From assembly GCA_910584865.1 (NCBI GenBank), contig CAJUCE010000001.1, positions 160,188 to 224,187 on the forward strand: 64,000 bases of DNA, read 5' to 3'. Positions 36,384-46,554 of the stretch are shown piece by piece. Numbering within the stretch: the first letter of the stretch is position 1; each line of letters starts with the position of its first letter. A program made the translations under genes and the position numbers. The DNA comes from an uncultured Acetatifactor sp. (GTDB lineage: Bacteria; Bacillota; Clostridia; Lachnospirales; Lachnospiraceae). The notes under the pieces were generated by a model that saw only the letters and a program-made list of their open reading frames with translations, did no database searches and was not told where the DNA came from.

Positions 36384-38000
36384 ATGAGAGAGACGATCAA
36401 AAACGCAATTCAGGAAGGCAGGGCGATCCTGGGACTGGAATTCGGTTCCACCCGCATCAAGGCTGTACTGGTGGACGAAAGCCATCAGCCCGTGGCACAG
36501 GGCGCATGGGACTGGGAGAACACGCTGGCAGACAATATCTGGACCTATAGTCTGGAGGATATCCGGGAAGGGCTGCAGGGCTGCTATCGGAATCTGGCCA
36601 GGGAGGTGGAGGATAAGTACGGCGTGACCTTGAGGAAGCTGGCTGCAATTGGTTTTTCCGGCATGATGCATGGATATATGCCCTTTAATGCCCGGGGAGA
36701 GCTGCTGACGCCCTTCCGCACCTGGCGCAATACCATGACGGAGGAAGCCTGCAGGGAACTGACGCCTCTGTTTGCCTTCAATATTCCCCAACGGTGGAGT
36801 ATTGCCCATCTGTACCAGGCGATTTTAAACGGCGAGGAGCATGTGAAGGAGATCGATTATCTGACCACATTGGCGGGGTATATTCACTGGCAGCTGTCCG
36901 GGGAGAGCAAAACCGGCGGAGCCCGGGTGCTGGGCGTAGGGGAGGCTTCCGGTATGTTTCCCATCGATTCCGCAATCTGTGATTATGACCGGGAGATGCT
37001 GGAAAAATTTGACGTGCTGGCGGCCAAACATGGTTTCGGACGGAAATTGAAGGACATTCTGCCTAAAGTTCTGCCGGCAGGGGAAAAGGCAGGCATTTTG
37101 AGCGCAGCGGGCGCGAAGCTTCTTGATCCCAGCGGCAGCCTGGAGTCCGGTGTGCCCATGTGTCCTCCCGAGGGCGATGCCGGCACCGGGATGACGGCCA
37201 CCGACAGTGTCAGGGTGCGCACGGGAAATATTTCGGCGGGAACTTCCATTTTCTCCATGGTGGTGACGGAGAAGCCGCTTTCGAAAGTGCACGAGGAGAT
37301 CGATATGGTAACCACGCCGGACGGCAGTCCCGTGGCCATGGTGCACTGCAACAATTGTACATCCGATCTGAATGCCTGGGTGAACCTGTTCGAAGAATTT
37401 GCGGGGAAATTTGGTGTGAAGCCGGATAAGAACGAACTCTACGGCATACTCTACCGGGAGGCCCTTTTGGGGGATGCGGACTGCGGCGGACTGATGGCAT
37501 ATAATTATTTCGCCGGAGAGCCTGTCACCGGGCTGAACGGCGGCAGACCCATGTTTGTCCGTACGCCCGACGCGAAGTTCACGCTGGCCAACTTTATGCG
37601 CAGTCATTTGTACAGCTCCATGGCGACTCTGAAGATCGGCAATGATATCCTGATGAAGGAAGAGCAGGTGAAGGTAGATTCCCTGACCGGCCATGGCGGA
37701 CTGTTTAAGACGCCGGTAGTGGGACAGCAGCTGATGGCGGCGGCGATGAATGCGCCGGTGACGGTGATGGATACCGCCAGCGAAGGCGGCGCATGGGGGA
37801 TGGCAGTGCTTGCCGCTTATATGGCGGAGAAGACGGAAGGGGAGACCCTGCCGGATTACCTGAGCAATCGTATCTTTATGGGGCAGACAGGAACTACGAT
37901 CCAGCCGAAACCGGAGGATGTGGCGGGATTTGATGCCTTTATAGAAAAATACAAGAGCACGCTGCCTGCGGAGAAAGCGGCGGTGGAAGGACTGGTATAA
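36384..38000 (+). CDS. FGGY-family carbohydrate kinase, probably L-ribulokinase type
   Basis: A 538-aa sugar kinase. The N-terminal ATP-binding motif is [18 protein letters not shown] (about 14-31), [11 protein letters not shown] is the substrate-site region, and [28 protein letters not shown] and GHGGLFKTP belong to the FGGY C-terminal domain. The next gene encodes ribulose-5-phosphate 4-epimerase, so L-ribulose (arabinose pathway) is the likely substrate. No isomerase is nearby. AAAGAGGTAGAAA precedes the ATG. Base composition returns to the window norm here. Confidence 0.85.
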   Translation: MRETIKNAIQEGRAILGLEFGSTRIKAVLVDESHQPVAQGAWDWENTLADNIWTYSLEDIREGLQGCYRNLAREVEDKYGVTLRKLAAIGFSGMMHGYMPFNARGELLTPFRTWRNTMTEEACRELTPLFAFNIPQRWSIAHLYQAILNGEEHVKEIDYLTTLAGYIHWQLSGESKTGGARVLGVGEASGMFPIDSAICDYDREMLEKFDVLAAKHGFGRKLKDILPKVLPAGEKAGILSAAGAKLLDPSGSLESGVPMCPPEGDAGTGMTATDSVRVRTGNISAGTSIFSMVVTEKPLSKVHEEIDMVTTPDGSPVAMVHCNNCTSDLNAWVNLFEEFAGKFGVKPDKNELYGILYREALLGDADCGGLMAYNYFAGEPVTGLNGGRPMFVRTPDAKFTLANFMRSHLYSSMATLKIGNDILMKEEQVKVDSLTGHGGLFKTPVVGQQLMAAAMNAPVTVMDTASEGGAWGMAVLAAYMAEKTEGETLPDYLSNRIFMGQTGTTIQPKPEDVAGFDAFIEKYKSTLPAEKAAVEGLV

Positions 38001-38107
38001 ACAGGAGTTTGATCGGGAGCGGATGAACCGTTCCGGTCTGCAGTCACGGAACATGAGGGATTTTGGGGGACGGCGGCAGGATTATCAAAAGGAGAGGAGC
38101 AGAAATC

Positions 38108-38812
38108 ATGTTGGAAGAATTGAAGAAAAAAGTATGTGAGGCGAATATGGATCTTCCCAGGTATGGGCTGGTAACATTCACATGGGGAAATGTCAGCGCC
38201 ATTGACCGGAAGAGTGGTTATTTCGTCATCAAGCCCAGCGGGGTGGAGTATGACAAACTGACACCGGAAGATATGGTTGTAGTGGATTTGAGCGGCAGGA
38301 AGATAGAGGGCCGTTATAATCCTTCATCCGATACGGCTACCCATGCGGAGCTCTATAAGGCGTTTCCTGAGATCGGCGGGATTGTCCATACCCATTCTTC
38401 CTATGCTGCCAGCTGGGCCCAGGCAGGCAGAAGCATTCCCTGTTACGGCACCACCCATGCGGATTATATCTACGGGGAGGTTCCCTGCCTCAGATGCCTG
38501 ACAGCGGAGGAGATCGCAGATGCCTATGAGGAAAATACGGGTCATCTCATCGTCAATGAATTCCTGAGACTGTGTAAGGATCCGCTGTCCGTTCCGGCGG
38601 TTTTGTGCAAGAATCACGGTTCCTTTACCTGGGGAAAGGATGCGGCGGAAGCCGTACACAATGCGGTAGTGTTGGAGGAGGTGGCGAAGATGGCTTACCG
38701 CACGGAAGCCATCAACCACCATGTACAGCCGGCCCCTCAGGAGCTGATGGATAAGCATTACTATAGAAAACACGGCGCCAATGCCTATTACGGGCAGGGA
38801 AAAGAAGTATAA
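38108..38812 (+). CDS. araD: L-ribulose-5-phosphate 4-epimerase
   Basis: A 234-aa class II aldolase-fold, metal-dependent epimerase converting L-ribulose 5-phosphate to D-xylulose 5-phosphate. FTWGNVSAIDRKSGYFVIKPSGVEY (about 20-44), the metal-ligand motif VHTHSSYAASWAQAGRSIPCYGTTHADY and KNHGSFTWG are diagnostic. The ATG is at 38108 (AAGGAGAGGAGC upstream), 107 nt after the kinase. The product feeds the pentose phosphate pathway, whose Rpe is encoded 1.7 kb downstream. Confidence 0.92.
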   Translation: MLEELKKKVCEANMDLPRYGLVTFTWGNVSAIDRKSGYFVIKPSGVEYDKLTPEDMVVVDLSGRKIEGRYNPSSDTATHAELYKAFPEIGGIVHTHSSYAASWAQAGRSIPCYGTTHADYIYGEVPCLRCLTAEEIADAYEENTGHLIVNEFLRLCKDPLSVPAVLCKNHGSFTWGKDAAEAVHNAVVLEEVAKMAYRTEAINHHVQPAPQELMDKHYYRKHGANAYYGQGKEV

Positions 38813-38919
38813 GCAGAATGTTATGGAAATCTTAATAATTTAATAAACAAGTATGATACATCTATGACCTATATTGTATTTATGCAAAATATCCTTGGAA
38901 AATACAATGAGGTGGAGAG

Positions 38920-40386
38920 ATGCTGAGGCAGAATAACAATGCATGGAGAAGCGTTGATTATGAAGAGGTTCATGACAGACGCAATCCTTATCTGGTAGAT
39001 TATGAAGAGCAGCGCAGACATGGCAGAAGGGGGGCGGACGGGACCGGCCGCAGGGGAGGTTCTTCCGACGATCGCAGGAGGGCTCTGGACCGGCGGAATA
39101 TCGTGCCTATGACAGAACGCCGTGGCGGCTCTTACGGGGCTGGGGCAATCCGTGACGATCAATGGAACAGTCAGGACAGTCATCTTGATGCGGAGGATGT
39201 GGCGGACCGTCTGACGATGCTCTATGGCAGCGGAGAGGTACGGCATTCTGCTTCAAACAGGAATACGGCATCCGCTGACCATCGCCGGGCTGCATACAAA
39301 GGAGAGAACGGGATACGTCAGAGCAGAGCGGAGACATCCGCAAGAACGGAACAGAGAAGGTACAGGCCTGCTTCCCGGGAACGCAGCTTTGACAATAGAC
39401 CGGGCCCCCGGCGATATGAGGAGGAAGCAGGCTGCATATCCACAGACCGAATCTCCGGGAGTTCCGGCCGCAGGCAGGCCGCGGTACAGGACAGCCGGCC
39501 GGAAAGGGCGGGGCGCAGCATGGCGCAGGTGACAGGAGCGTCCTGCCGTGCAGGCTATCCGGACGCTGCGCCCTGCCGTGCAGGTTATCGGAATGCCGCA
39601 CCCCGCCGGGAGATTGTGTGTGAAAGGGAAGCGGTTTCGTATCGAAGCGGCGGAAGACATTCTTCTGCACACGCCCGGGCCATCCGGCGGAAAAAGGCTG
39701 CTATGCAGCGACTGATGATTGCGGTGTGGGCTTTATGTGTATTCACCCTGATAGCGGCCATCTTTCTGCGGAAATTCTGGCAGAATGAGACAGAACCGGG
39801 TGCAGCAACGGGAGCCCCTGCAGTTTCCGGGGCAGACGGCGCGATGGGGCGCGGGTCCGGCGAGAGGGTGCAGGGTTTGCCGGCGGAAGTATTTGCCAGG
39901 CATCCTGACTGGGAGGAGAACTTTCTGACACCCAATGAATATTCCAGACCGGGAGAGGCACTGGAATCCATTACCAACATATTTGTGCATTACACGGCCA
40001 ATCCCGGGACCAGCGCCGCGCAGAACCGCAGTTACTTCGAACAGCAGAAGGACACGCACGAGGTCAGCGTCAGCGCGCACTTCATCATTGGCTATGAGGG
40101 AGAAATCATACAGTGCGTACCACTGGATGAGATCGCATATGCCGTGATGACACGCAACTATGATTCCATATCCATTGAGTGCTGCTATCTGGAAGAGGAC
40201 GGATCCTTCACCCAGGAGACCTATGATTCCCTGATATCCCTGCTGAGCTGGCTGACGGACGCATACGGGCTGGATACGGAAGATATTCTGCGCCATTACG
40301 ACTGCGGCGGCAAAAAATGTCCTCTGTACTATACGGAACATGAGGATGCATGGGAACAATTAAAAAAGGACGTGGACAAGCTGTAG
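38920..40386 (+). CDS. Membrane-anchored N-acetylmuramoyl-L-alanine amidase (amidase_2)
   Basis: A 488-aa protein with three parts. Residues 1-255 are a low-complexity, Arg-rich cytoplasmic region with a 30-bp tandem duplication (CRAGYPDAAP then CRAGYRNAAP). One membrane helix follows (RLMIAVWALCVFTLIAAIFL, about 264-283). The extracellular amidase/PGRP domain runs from about 345 to the end: IFVHYTANPG with the first Zn His, SAHFIIGYEG, then LRHYDCGGKKCP with the second His and Cys. It should cleave the MurNAc-L-Ala bond of peptidoglycan at the membrane face. The long basic cytoplasmic tail is unusual and may bind acidic partners. Confidence 0.85.
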   Translation: MLRQNNNAWRSVDYEEVHDRRNPYLVDYEEQRRHGRRGADGTGRRGGSSDDRRRALDRRNIVPMTERRGGSYGAGAIRDDQWNSQDSHLDAEDVADRLTMLYGSGEVRHSASNRNTASADHRRAAYKGENGIRQSRAETSARTEQRRYRPASRERSFDNRPGPRRYEEEAGCISTDRISGSSGRRQAAVQDSRPERAGRSMAQVTGASCRAGYPDAAPCRAGYRNAAPRREIVCEREAVSYRSGGRHSSAHARAIRRKKAAMQRLMIAVWALCVFTLIAAIFLRKFWQNETEPGAATGAPAVSGADGAMGRGSGERVQGLPAEVFARHPDWEENFLTPNEYSRPGEALESITNIFVHYTANPGTSAAQNRSYFEQQKDTHEVSVSAHFIIGYEGEIIQCVPLDEIAYAVMTRNYDSISIECCYLEEDGSFTQETYDSLISLLSWLTDAYGLDTEDILRHYDCGGKKCPLYYTEHEDAWEQLKKDVDKL

Positions 40387-40468
40387 AATCTTTGTTAAAA
40401 TAGACCTTGCCTATAGCTGGATTGAACAGGAGGTCTGTTGCATGCAGACACGGGCAAGGAGGGGCAGG

Positions 40469-41152
40469 ATGAATATTTTATCGCCGTCTATTTTGGCAGC
40501 GGATTTCAGCAGACTGGGAAAGCAGATCAAGGAAGCGGAGCATGCAGGGGCGCAGTATTTGCATATCGACGTGATGGACGGGGTATTTGTGCCGGATATT
40601 TCATTCGGAATGCCGGTGATTTCGTCTATCCGAAAATGTACCGATATATTTTTTGACGTGCATCTGATGATTGACAGACCGGAACGTTATGTGAAGGAAT
40701 TTGCCGATTGCGGGGCCAATCTGATCAATTTTCATCTGGAAGCCACCCAGGATGCCATCGGCACCATACAGAGGATCCGCTTCCTGGGCAGAAAGGTGGG
40801 AATCACCATCAGCCCCCAGACGCCTGCGAAAGCGGTGGAACCATATCTGAAGCTGGTGGACATGGTGCTGGTCATGACTGTTAAGCCCGGATTCGGCGGT
40901 CAGAAGCTGATGCCCGAATGTCTGGAGAAAGTAAAGGAAGTTCGTTCCATGGTGCTGGAGAAAGGGCTTAGGACGGATATTGAGGTGGATGGGGGGATTC
41001 GGATCGACAATGTGGAACAGGCCCTGCAGGCAGGGGCAAATGTGATTGTTGCCGGGTCGGCGATTTTTCAGAGCCGAATTTCCGATAATGTGGGGAGATT
41101 CCTGGAGAAAATGGATGCTTCGGAAAGTGCAGGAAGCCGGACGACAAGATGA
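40469..41152 (+). CDS. rpe: Ribulose-phosphate 3-epimerase
   Basis: A 227-aa TIM-barrel epimerase interconverting D-ribulose 5-phosphate and D-xylulose 5-phosphate. LSPSILAADFSRL, HIDVMDGVFVPDISFG with catalytic Asp, DVHLMI, VKPGFGGQ and EVDGGI are diagnostic. ATG 40469 has AAGGAGGGGCAGG upstream; an ATG at 40442 in the same frame lacks a site. The last 12 residues (ASESAGSRTTR) exceed the family end. Confidence 0.94.
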   Translation: MNILSPSILAADFSRLGKQIKEAEHAGAQYLHIDVMDGVFVPDISFGMPVISSIRKCTDIFFDVHLMIDRPERYVKEFADCGANLINFHLEATQDAIGTIQRIRFLGRKVGITISPQTPAKAVEPYLKLVDMVLVMTVKPGFGGQKLMPECLEKVKEVRSMVLEKGLRTDIEVDGGIRIDNVEQALQAGANVIVAGSAIFQSRISDNVGRFLEKMDASESAGSRTTR

Positions 41153-41218
41153 GACGGCACTTTGCTGCAATGTGTCAAAGCCGGAGGGAGCTTTGCGTGA
41201 CGGAAGGGAGGCGGGGCG

Positions 41219-41938
41219 ATGCAGTTCAACGGAATCGGAGGAGAGCATGATGCGCAGATGCATCATGTAACCAGCTGTATACATGACCATGCCCATTATA
41301 AAACAGAAGCAGGGCCAAGTGCCGGTCTGCGTCCCGGTAATGCTGCGGTCCCGCAGGAAGCTCAGACGGCAGGGGAAAGTTTTTCATTGTCTTCCTGGCT
41401 GGAGCGGACATTCGGAAGGGGAGGGCGGTTCCTGAAGGGAATCTGGAACGGCGGCGATACGGGTGTGCAGGGAGCAGAGGGAAACCACGCTGGAATGCAG
41501 GTTTTGACCGGAATCATAGAGGACGACGCGGGGGAAGGGCGTTCGCAGCAGACAGGCGCCGCAGGGACATCGCTTAATACCGCACAGATTGCTGCGGCCA
41601 GCGTTAACGTGACACCTGCGCATACGCTGCCGGCCAGCCCGTATTTTGCGCCTGTGGAAGACAGCGGCAGAGCCCGGGAGACACTGTGGCACAAGCTGAA
41701 GACGCGGTGCCGGGATGTGACGGGGCAGCTCACCAGGCATCTTCCGGGGAAATTTTTCAGTGCCCGGAACCAGAGCTCCTTTCAGCCGGGACAGGAGAAG
41801 CGCCGGGAAGATCTGCGTAAACACAGCAAATACCGGGAGGACACTCTGGAGATTGACTGTGTTTTGACAGACGACAGCTATCTGCTGGATTCTTATGACA
41901 GAAAGGGTGAGTACAGCAGACTTTCCGCGAAGAAATAG
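41219..41938 (+). CDS. Hypothetical low-complexity protein
   Basis: A 239-aa protein with no recognised domain. The N terminus is His-rich (EHDAQMHHVTSCIHDHAHY, 9-27), the middle is rich in Ala, Gly, Ser and Thr and probably disordered, and the C terminus has basic helices (RETLWHKLKTRCRDVTGQL) and a conserved-looking end ESDxxDSYDRKGEYSRL-like tail. It has a good RBS (GGAAGGGAGGCGGGGCG) and lies 66 nt after rpe. It could bind metal through the His cluster, but that is a guess. Confidence 0.6.
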   Translation: MQFNGIGGEHDAQMHHVTSCIHDHAHYKTEAGPSAGLRPGNAAVPQEAQTAGESFSLSSWLERTFGRGGRFLKGIWNGGDTGVQGAEGNHAGMQVLTGIIEDDAGEGRSQQTGAAGTSLNTAQIAAASVNVTPAHTLPASPYFAPVEDSGRARETLWHKLKTRCRDVTGQLTRHLPGKFFSARNQSSFQPGQEKRREDLRKHSKYREDTLEIDCVLTDDSYLLDSYDRKGEYSRLSAKK

Positions 41939-41972
41939 GGCGGCATATCAGAAAGATTTTATAAATGGATAT

Positions 41973-42003
41973 CACCGGGGCTATTGACAGCTGTCGGTGT
42001 TTT
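41973..42003 (+). terminator. Terminator-like hairpin after the hypothetical gene
   Basis: CACCG (41973-41977) and CGGTG (41995-41999), with an inner GCT/AGC pairing, are followed by TTTTG. It is a moderate stem that would end the rpe transcript before metG. Confidence 0.5.
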
Positions 42004-42049
42004 GTGTTACCTTTTTATAAGGTGTATGAGGTGGAAAAAGGGCATACCG

Positions 42050-42093
42050 GCTCGTCTTCTGGTGCAAGATAAGCAGTAGGAGACGAGCTTTTT
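42050..42093 (+). terminator. Leader hairpin with T-run upstream of metG
   Basis: GCTCGTCTTCT (42050-42060) pairs with AGGAGACGAGC (42078-42088), 11 bp with one G-U, and TTTTT follows. It lies 54 nt before the metG start and so is either a second terminator of the preceding unit or an attenuator of metG. I could not find T-box (AGGGTGG) or SAM-riboswitch motifs. Confidence 0.6.
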
Positions 42094-42146
42094 GAGATTT
42101 CCAGGGACCAGGTAAGGCTCCATGAGACAATGAGAGGAGAAAGAAG

Positions 42147-44138
42147 ATGGGAAATAAGGGAAAGTACTATCTTACCACAGCGATTGCCTATACATCGGGC
42201 AAGCCGCATATCGGCAACAATTATGAGATTGTGCTGGCAGACAGCATTGCACGTTTTAAGAGAAAGGAAGGCTATGATGTTTTCTTTCAGACCGGAACGG
42301 ACGAGCACGGGCAGAAAATTGAATTGAAGGCAGAGGAAGCAGGCGTATCTCCCAGGGAATTTGTGGACAATGTGGCAGGAATCATCCGGGGCATGTGCGA
42401 TATGCTGAATATTTCCTATGATAAATTTATCCGTACCACAGACAGCGATCACGAGAGGCAGGTGCAGAAGATTTTCAGGCGCCTCTATGAACAGGGAGAT
42501 ATCTACAAGGGATCCTATGAGGGGCTGTATTGTACGCCCTGCGAGTCCTTCTGGACCCAGTCCCAGCTGGTGGACGGCAAGTGTCCGGACTGCGGCAGAG
42601 AGGTGAAGCCTGCCAGCGAGGAAGCCTATTTCTTCCGTATGAGCAAATATGCGGACAGGCTGATCAGGCATATCAATGAGCATCCGGAATTCATCCAGCC
42701 GGTGTCGCGTAAGAATGAAATGATGAACAATTTCCTTCTACCGGGGCTTCAGGATCTGTGCGTGTCCAGGACCTCCTTCAAGTGGGGGGTTCCTGTGGAC
42801 TTCGATGACAGACATGTGGTGTATGTATGGCTGGATGCTCTGACCAATTATATCACCGGTGTGGGTTATGATGCGGAGGGCAGCAGTACGGATCAGTATA
42901 AAAAACTCTGGCCTGCGGATCTGCACCTGATCGGGAAGGATATTATCCGTTTCCATACCATCTACTGGCCCATCTTTCTGATGGCTTTGGGAGAGCCCCT
43001 GCCGAAGCAGATCTTCGGCCATCCCTGGCTGATGATGAACGGAGGGAAGATGAGCAAGTCCAAAGGGAATGTGATCTATGTGGACGATCTTGCGGACTTT
43101 TTCGGCGTGGATGCGGTGCGGTATTATATGATCCATGAGATGCCATTTGAGAATGACGGGAACGCCACCTGGGAGCTGATCGCAGAGCGGAATAATTCCG
43201 ATCTGGCCAATACGTTGGGGAATCTGGTAAACCGGACCGTCTCCATGAGCAATAAATATTTCGGCGGCGTAGTTTCCGATAAGGGCGCTGCTTATACGAA
43301 ACAGGACGAAAAAGCCGACAGAGAGCTGAAGGAAGTAGCCGTGGGCACCCTGGCCAGAGCGGCAGGCAGGATGGATGAGCTGCGGGTGGCGGATGCGCTG
43401 ACGGAGATTTTTGCGTTGTTTAAGCGCTGCAATAAATATATCGACGAAACGGAGCCCTGGGTGCTTGCCAAGGATCCTGAGAAGGCGGATCGGCTGTCCA
43501 CGGTGCTCTATAATCTGGTGGAGGGTATCGTCATCGGCGCTTCCCTGCTGGAGCCTTTTATGCCCGAGACGGCGGAGAAGATAGCGGCACAGCTGAACAC
43601 TTCGCTGCGTTCCTTTGACAGCCTCGGGACATTCGGACTCTATCCCGACGGCAACCGCGTCACCGACAAACCGCAGATCCTTTTTGCCAGACTGGATATG
43701 AAGGAAGTGGAAAAGAAAGAGGATGAAATTCTGGCCGCTATGAGGGGGGCAGAGGGGACAAAGGAGGAGCCGGAGGAGGACAGCGGGGCTGTGATCGATA
43801 TAGAGGCCAAGCCGGAGATCAGTTATGAGGATTTCGGGAAACTGCAGTTTCAGGTAGGGGAGATCATCTCCTGTGAGGCGGTGCCCAAGTCCAAGAAGCT
43901 GCTTTGCAGCCAGGTAAAGATCGGCAGCCAGGTGAAACAGATCGTGTCCGGCATCAAGGCCCATTATTCTCCCGAGGAGATGGTGGGCAAGAAGGTGATG
44001 GTGCTGGTGAACTTAAAACCCGCGAAACTGGCAGGGGTCCTGTCCGAGGGGATGCTGCTGTGCGCAGAGGATGGGGAAGGAAATCTGGCGCTGATGAAGC
44101 CTGAGAGGGAGATGCCCGCCGGTGCGGAGATTGCCTGA
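42147..44138 (+). CDS. metG: Methionyl-tRNA synthetase
   Basis: A 663-aa class I synthetase that charges tRNA-Met. The HIGH-type motif is YTSGKPHIGNNYE (about 14-26), a zinc knuckle CTPC...CPDC is at about 128-150, the KMSKS loop is GGKMSKSKGN (about 300), and the C-terminal EMAP/Trbp-like tRNA-binding domain runs from about 555 (DFGKLQFQVGEIISCEAVPKS). The loop between the anticodon-binding domain and the C-terminal module is acidic (TKEEPEEDSG). AGAGGAGAAAGAAG precedes ATG 42147. Confidence 0.96.
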   Translation: MGNKGKYYLTTAIAYTSGKPHIGNNYEIVLADSIARFKRKEGYDVFFQTGTDEHGQKIELKAEEAGVSPREFVDNVAGIIRGMCDMLNISYDKFIRTTDSDHERQVQKIFRRLYEQGDIYKGSYEGLYCTPCESFWTQSQLVDGKCPDCGREVKPASEEAYFFRMSKYADRLIRHINEHPEFIQPVSRKNEMMNNFLLPGLQDLCVSRTSFKWGVPVDFDDRHVVYVWLDALTNYITGVGYDAEGSSTDQYKKLWPADLHLIGKDIIRFHTIYWPIFLMALGEPLPKQIFGHPWLMMNGGKMSKSKGNVIYVDDLADFFGVDAVRYYMIHEMPFENDGNATWELIAERNNSDLANTLGNLVNRTVSMSNKYFGGVVSDKGAAYTKQDEKADRELKEVAVGTLARAAGRMDELRVADALTEIFALFKRCNKYIDETEPWVLAKDPEKADRLSTVLYNLVEGIVIGASLLEPFMPETAEKIAAQLNTSLRSFDSLGTFGLYPDGNRVTDKPQILFARLDMKEVEKKEDEILAAMRGAEGTKEEPEEDSGAVIDIEAKPEISYEDFGKLQFQVGEIISCEAVPKSKKLLCSQVKIGSQVKQIVSGIKAHYSPEEMVGKKVMVLVNLKPAKLAGVLSEGMLLCAEDGEGNLALMKPEREMPAGAEIA

Positions 44139-44244
44139 GAGGGCGGATGAGAGGCTGCCGGGATTGGGATGTGTATGCGGCGGATGAAAATTGCATCGCG
44201 CCGCCTGGAACCGGACGGCGGATAAAGACAGGTGGATGGTCAGT

Positions 44245-45183
44245 ATGGTAAAAGAATCGTTTTATTTTGATTCCCATGACGGGAAGCACAAGCTGCATGG
44301 TGTGCGGTATACGCCGGATGAAGGGCAGGAGATCCGGTGCGTGATCCAGATCGTACACGGCATGGCGGAATATGTGGAGCGGTACGAGGCGTTTGCCCGG
44401 TTTCTCACTGTCAGAGGATACGCGGTGACCGGCGAGGATCATCTGGGCCATGGAAAGACGGCCGAGGGAAAGTACGGCTATTTTTGCCGGGAAGATCCGG
44501 CCACGGCGCTGGTGGAAAATGTGCATCAACTGCAAAAGCATACCGCAGGACTGTACAAGGGTGTTCCCTATGTGCTCATGGGACATAGTATGGGATCCTT
44601 CATCACCCGCAATTACATGTTCCGGCATGGAAAAGGGCTGGCCGGCGTGGTGATCATGGGTACCGGCATGGAAAGTCTCGTGACGGTAAGGCTGGCAAAA
44701 GCGGTGGCGCAGATCCAGAAGGTCTTCTTCGGGGACAGGCATACCAGCCGGCTGATTGACAAACTGGCCTTCGGAAGTTACAATAAAAAGATAGACCGTC
44801 CCAGAACTTCCTTCGACTGGCTGAGCCGGGACGGGGAGAGGGTAGACCAATATATCGCGGATCCGGAGTGCGGATTTGTCTTTACGGTGAATGGTTTTCA
44901 GGCTTTGTTTGAACTGATTTCCAGACTTTACAGTAGGGAGAATCTGAGCCGGATTCCGAAAGAACTGCCGGTGTATATGGTGTCGGGAACGGCGGATCCT
45001 GTGGGCGGCTATGGAAGGGGCGTGCGCAGGGCATATGATTCTCTCAAAGCCGCCGGGCTGCGGGAGATTACTTTGAAGCTGTACAGGGACGGCAGGCATG
45101 AATTGCTCAACGAGACCAATCGGGATGAGGTCATGAGGGATATTTACACATGGACGGAAATGAAATGTCGTGAACGGGGCTGA
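44245..45183 (+). CDS. Alpha/beta hydrolase, monoacylglycerol-lipase-like
   Basis: A 312-aa cytoplasmic hydrolase of the serine aminopeptidase S33/Hydrolase_4 group. The oxyanion region is QIVHGMAEYVERYEAFA, the nucleophile elbow GHSMGS (Ser at about 109), the Asp is in VSGTADPVG and the His in YRDGRHELLNE. It probably hydrolyses lysophospholipids or monoacylglycerols. ATG 44245 is preferred over ATG 44236, because AGGTGG ends right at the latter but 9 nt before the former. Confidence 0.9.
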   Translation: MVKESFYFDSHDGKHKLHGVRYTPDEGQEIRCVIQIVHGMAEYVERYEAFARFLTVRGYAVTGEDHLGHGKTAEGKYGYFCREDPATALVENVHQLQKHTAGLYKGVPYVLMGHSMGSFITRNYMFRHGKGLAGVVIMGTGMESLVTVRLAKAVAQIQKVFFGDRHTSRLIDKLAFGSYNKKIDRPRTSFDWLSRDGERVDQYIADPECGFVFTVNGFQALFELISRLYSRENLSRIPKELPVYMVSGTADPVGGYGRGVRRAYDSLKAAGLREITLKLYRDGRHELLNETNRDEVMRDIYTWTEMKCRERG

Positions 45184-45189
45184 GACGGA

Positions 45190-45675
45190 ATGGATAGAAG
45201 GCGGATAAGGATTCCCTATGAGTTCAGGTGGGCCAGGACAGAGGAATGGACGCCGGCCATAAGGATGATCTGGAAGACCTTTCTGAAATTTGAAGGAAAA
45301 GACTACACAGAAGAAGGCATCAGAAAATTTTTTGATTTCATTACGGACGAAGAACTTTATATCTCCTTTTTAAAAGGGGAATATCGAATGATGGTGGCGG
45401 TGGACGGGGGTAATATCATCGGAGCGGGCTCTGTCAGGAACCGGAACTGTCTGTCGCTTCTGTTCGTGCACGAGGCATACCATTATCGGGGGATAGGGAG
45501 TACGATTCTTAACAAACTCTGTCACTATCTGAAGACGGAGGAGGGAGAGCGGTACATGTTTCTGCAGGCGGCTCCCTATGCGGTAAATTTTTACAGGAAA
45601 CAGGGATTTCGCGCGGTACATCCGGAGATGGAATTCTGCGGTATCCGCGTGACACCCATGGAGAAAGTGTTTTGA
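45190..45675 (+). CDS. GNAT-family N-acetyltransferase
   Basis: A 161-aa acetyltransferase. The acetyl-CoA loop is AYHYRGIGSTILNKL (about 97-111), followed by LQAAPYAVNFYRKQGF, the standard GNAT motif B. The substrate is unknown. It begins 6 nt after the hydrolase gene's stop and is probably translated from the same message. Confidence 0.9.
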   Translation: MDRRRIRIPYEFRWARTEEWTPAIRMIWKTFLKFEGKDYTEEGIRKFFDFITDEELYISFLKGEYRMMVAVDGGNIIGAGSVRNRNCLSLLFVHEAYHYRGIGSTILNKLCHYLKTEEGERYMFLQAAPYAVNFYRKQGFRAVHPEMEFCGIRVTPMEKVF

Positions 45676-45700
45676 CAACAGGAAAGGAAAGGTACTACTT

Positions 45701-46438
45701 ATGAAGTTTTTCGATCTGGAAAGCCCATTGATGCAGGCTTTGAACAAAGTGGCTGATCTGATGATTCTAAATATTCTGACTCTGATCTGCTGTATTCCAA
45801 TCATCACTGCGGGCGCTTCCATAACAGCCATGCATTATATGGCGCTGAAGATGGCAAGAAATGAAGAATGCTATATCATCAAGGATTTTTTCAAATCATT
45901 TAAGCTGAATTTTAAACAGGCTACGATCATCTGGGTGCTGGTGTTTATCATATTGATGGTGCTTGTGGGTGATTTTTATATCATGTTTAATGCCGAGATG
46001 GCATTTGCCGGGGCACTGAAGATTATCCTCACGGTTATCGCATTTGTGGCGCTGTTTACCTATATGTTCCTGTTCCCTGTACTGGCAAAATTTGACAATA
46101 CGATACTGCGTACATTTAAAAATGCTTTTTTCATAGGCATCCTGCAGTTTCCCAAAACGATTCTGATGATGATCCTCTCTGTGGCGCCGGTGGTGCTGTT
46201 CCTTTTGTTCCCCCAGATTACGCCGATCATATTCTGCTTCGGAATGGCGGCACCGGCATGGCTTTCCGCAAAGATGTATTCCAATTTTTTCAAAAAGCTG
46301 GAAGACCAGATCACTGCCGCCAATGCGCTTGAAGAAGGAGAACAGACGGTGACGGAGGAAGAGGATGAAAGGATTTTCAAGGATGAGCTGGATGAAAGCC
46401 TTTTGGACGATCCCCGAATCGGCGGAGGACAGGCCTAG
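45701..46438 (+). CDS. YesL-like (DUF624) membrane protein
   Basis: A 245-aa protein with five or six membrane helices (LMILNILTLICCIPIITAGASITA, then IIWVLVFIILMVLVG and others) and an acidic cytoplasmic tail (EEGEQTVTEEEDERIFKDELDE). The N terminus FFDLESPLMQALNKVADLMILN is the DUF624 signature. Such proteins often accompany sugar ABC transporters in Firmicutes; here it directly precedes the MsmX-type ATPase gene, which fits that pattern. AGGAAAGG precedes the ATG. Confidence 0.88.
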   Translation: MKFFDLESPLMQALNKVADLMILNILTLICCIPIITAGASITAMHYMALKMARNEECYIIKDFFKSFKLNFKQATIIWVLVFIILMVLVGDFYIMFNAEMAFAGALKIILTVIAFVALFTYMFLFPVLAKFDNTILRTFKNAFFIGILQFPKTILMMILSVAPVVLFLLFPQITPIIFCFGMAAPAWLSAKMYSNFFKKLEDQITAANALEEGEQTVTEEEDERIFKDELDESLLDDPRIGGGQA

Positions 46439-46554
46439 GCATTTTGCTCAAAACAGATGAAAAAAATTGTACATAGTGACGGAATCCGGGAAAAGTATTT
46501 TAGTTTCTAAGCATTTTTTACAATCTGTTCAAAAATCTTTGTGAAATAGTGGCA

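Noticed and set aside
42004..42146. T-box or SAM riboswitch before metG
   Set aside because: The AGGGTGG T-box core and SAM aptamer motifs were not found; only a simple hairpin with T-run is present.
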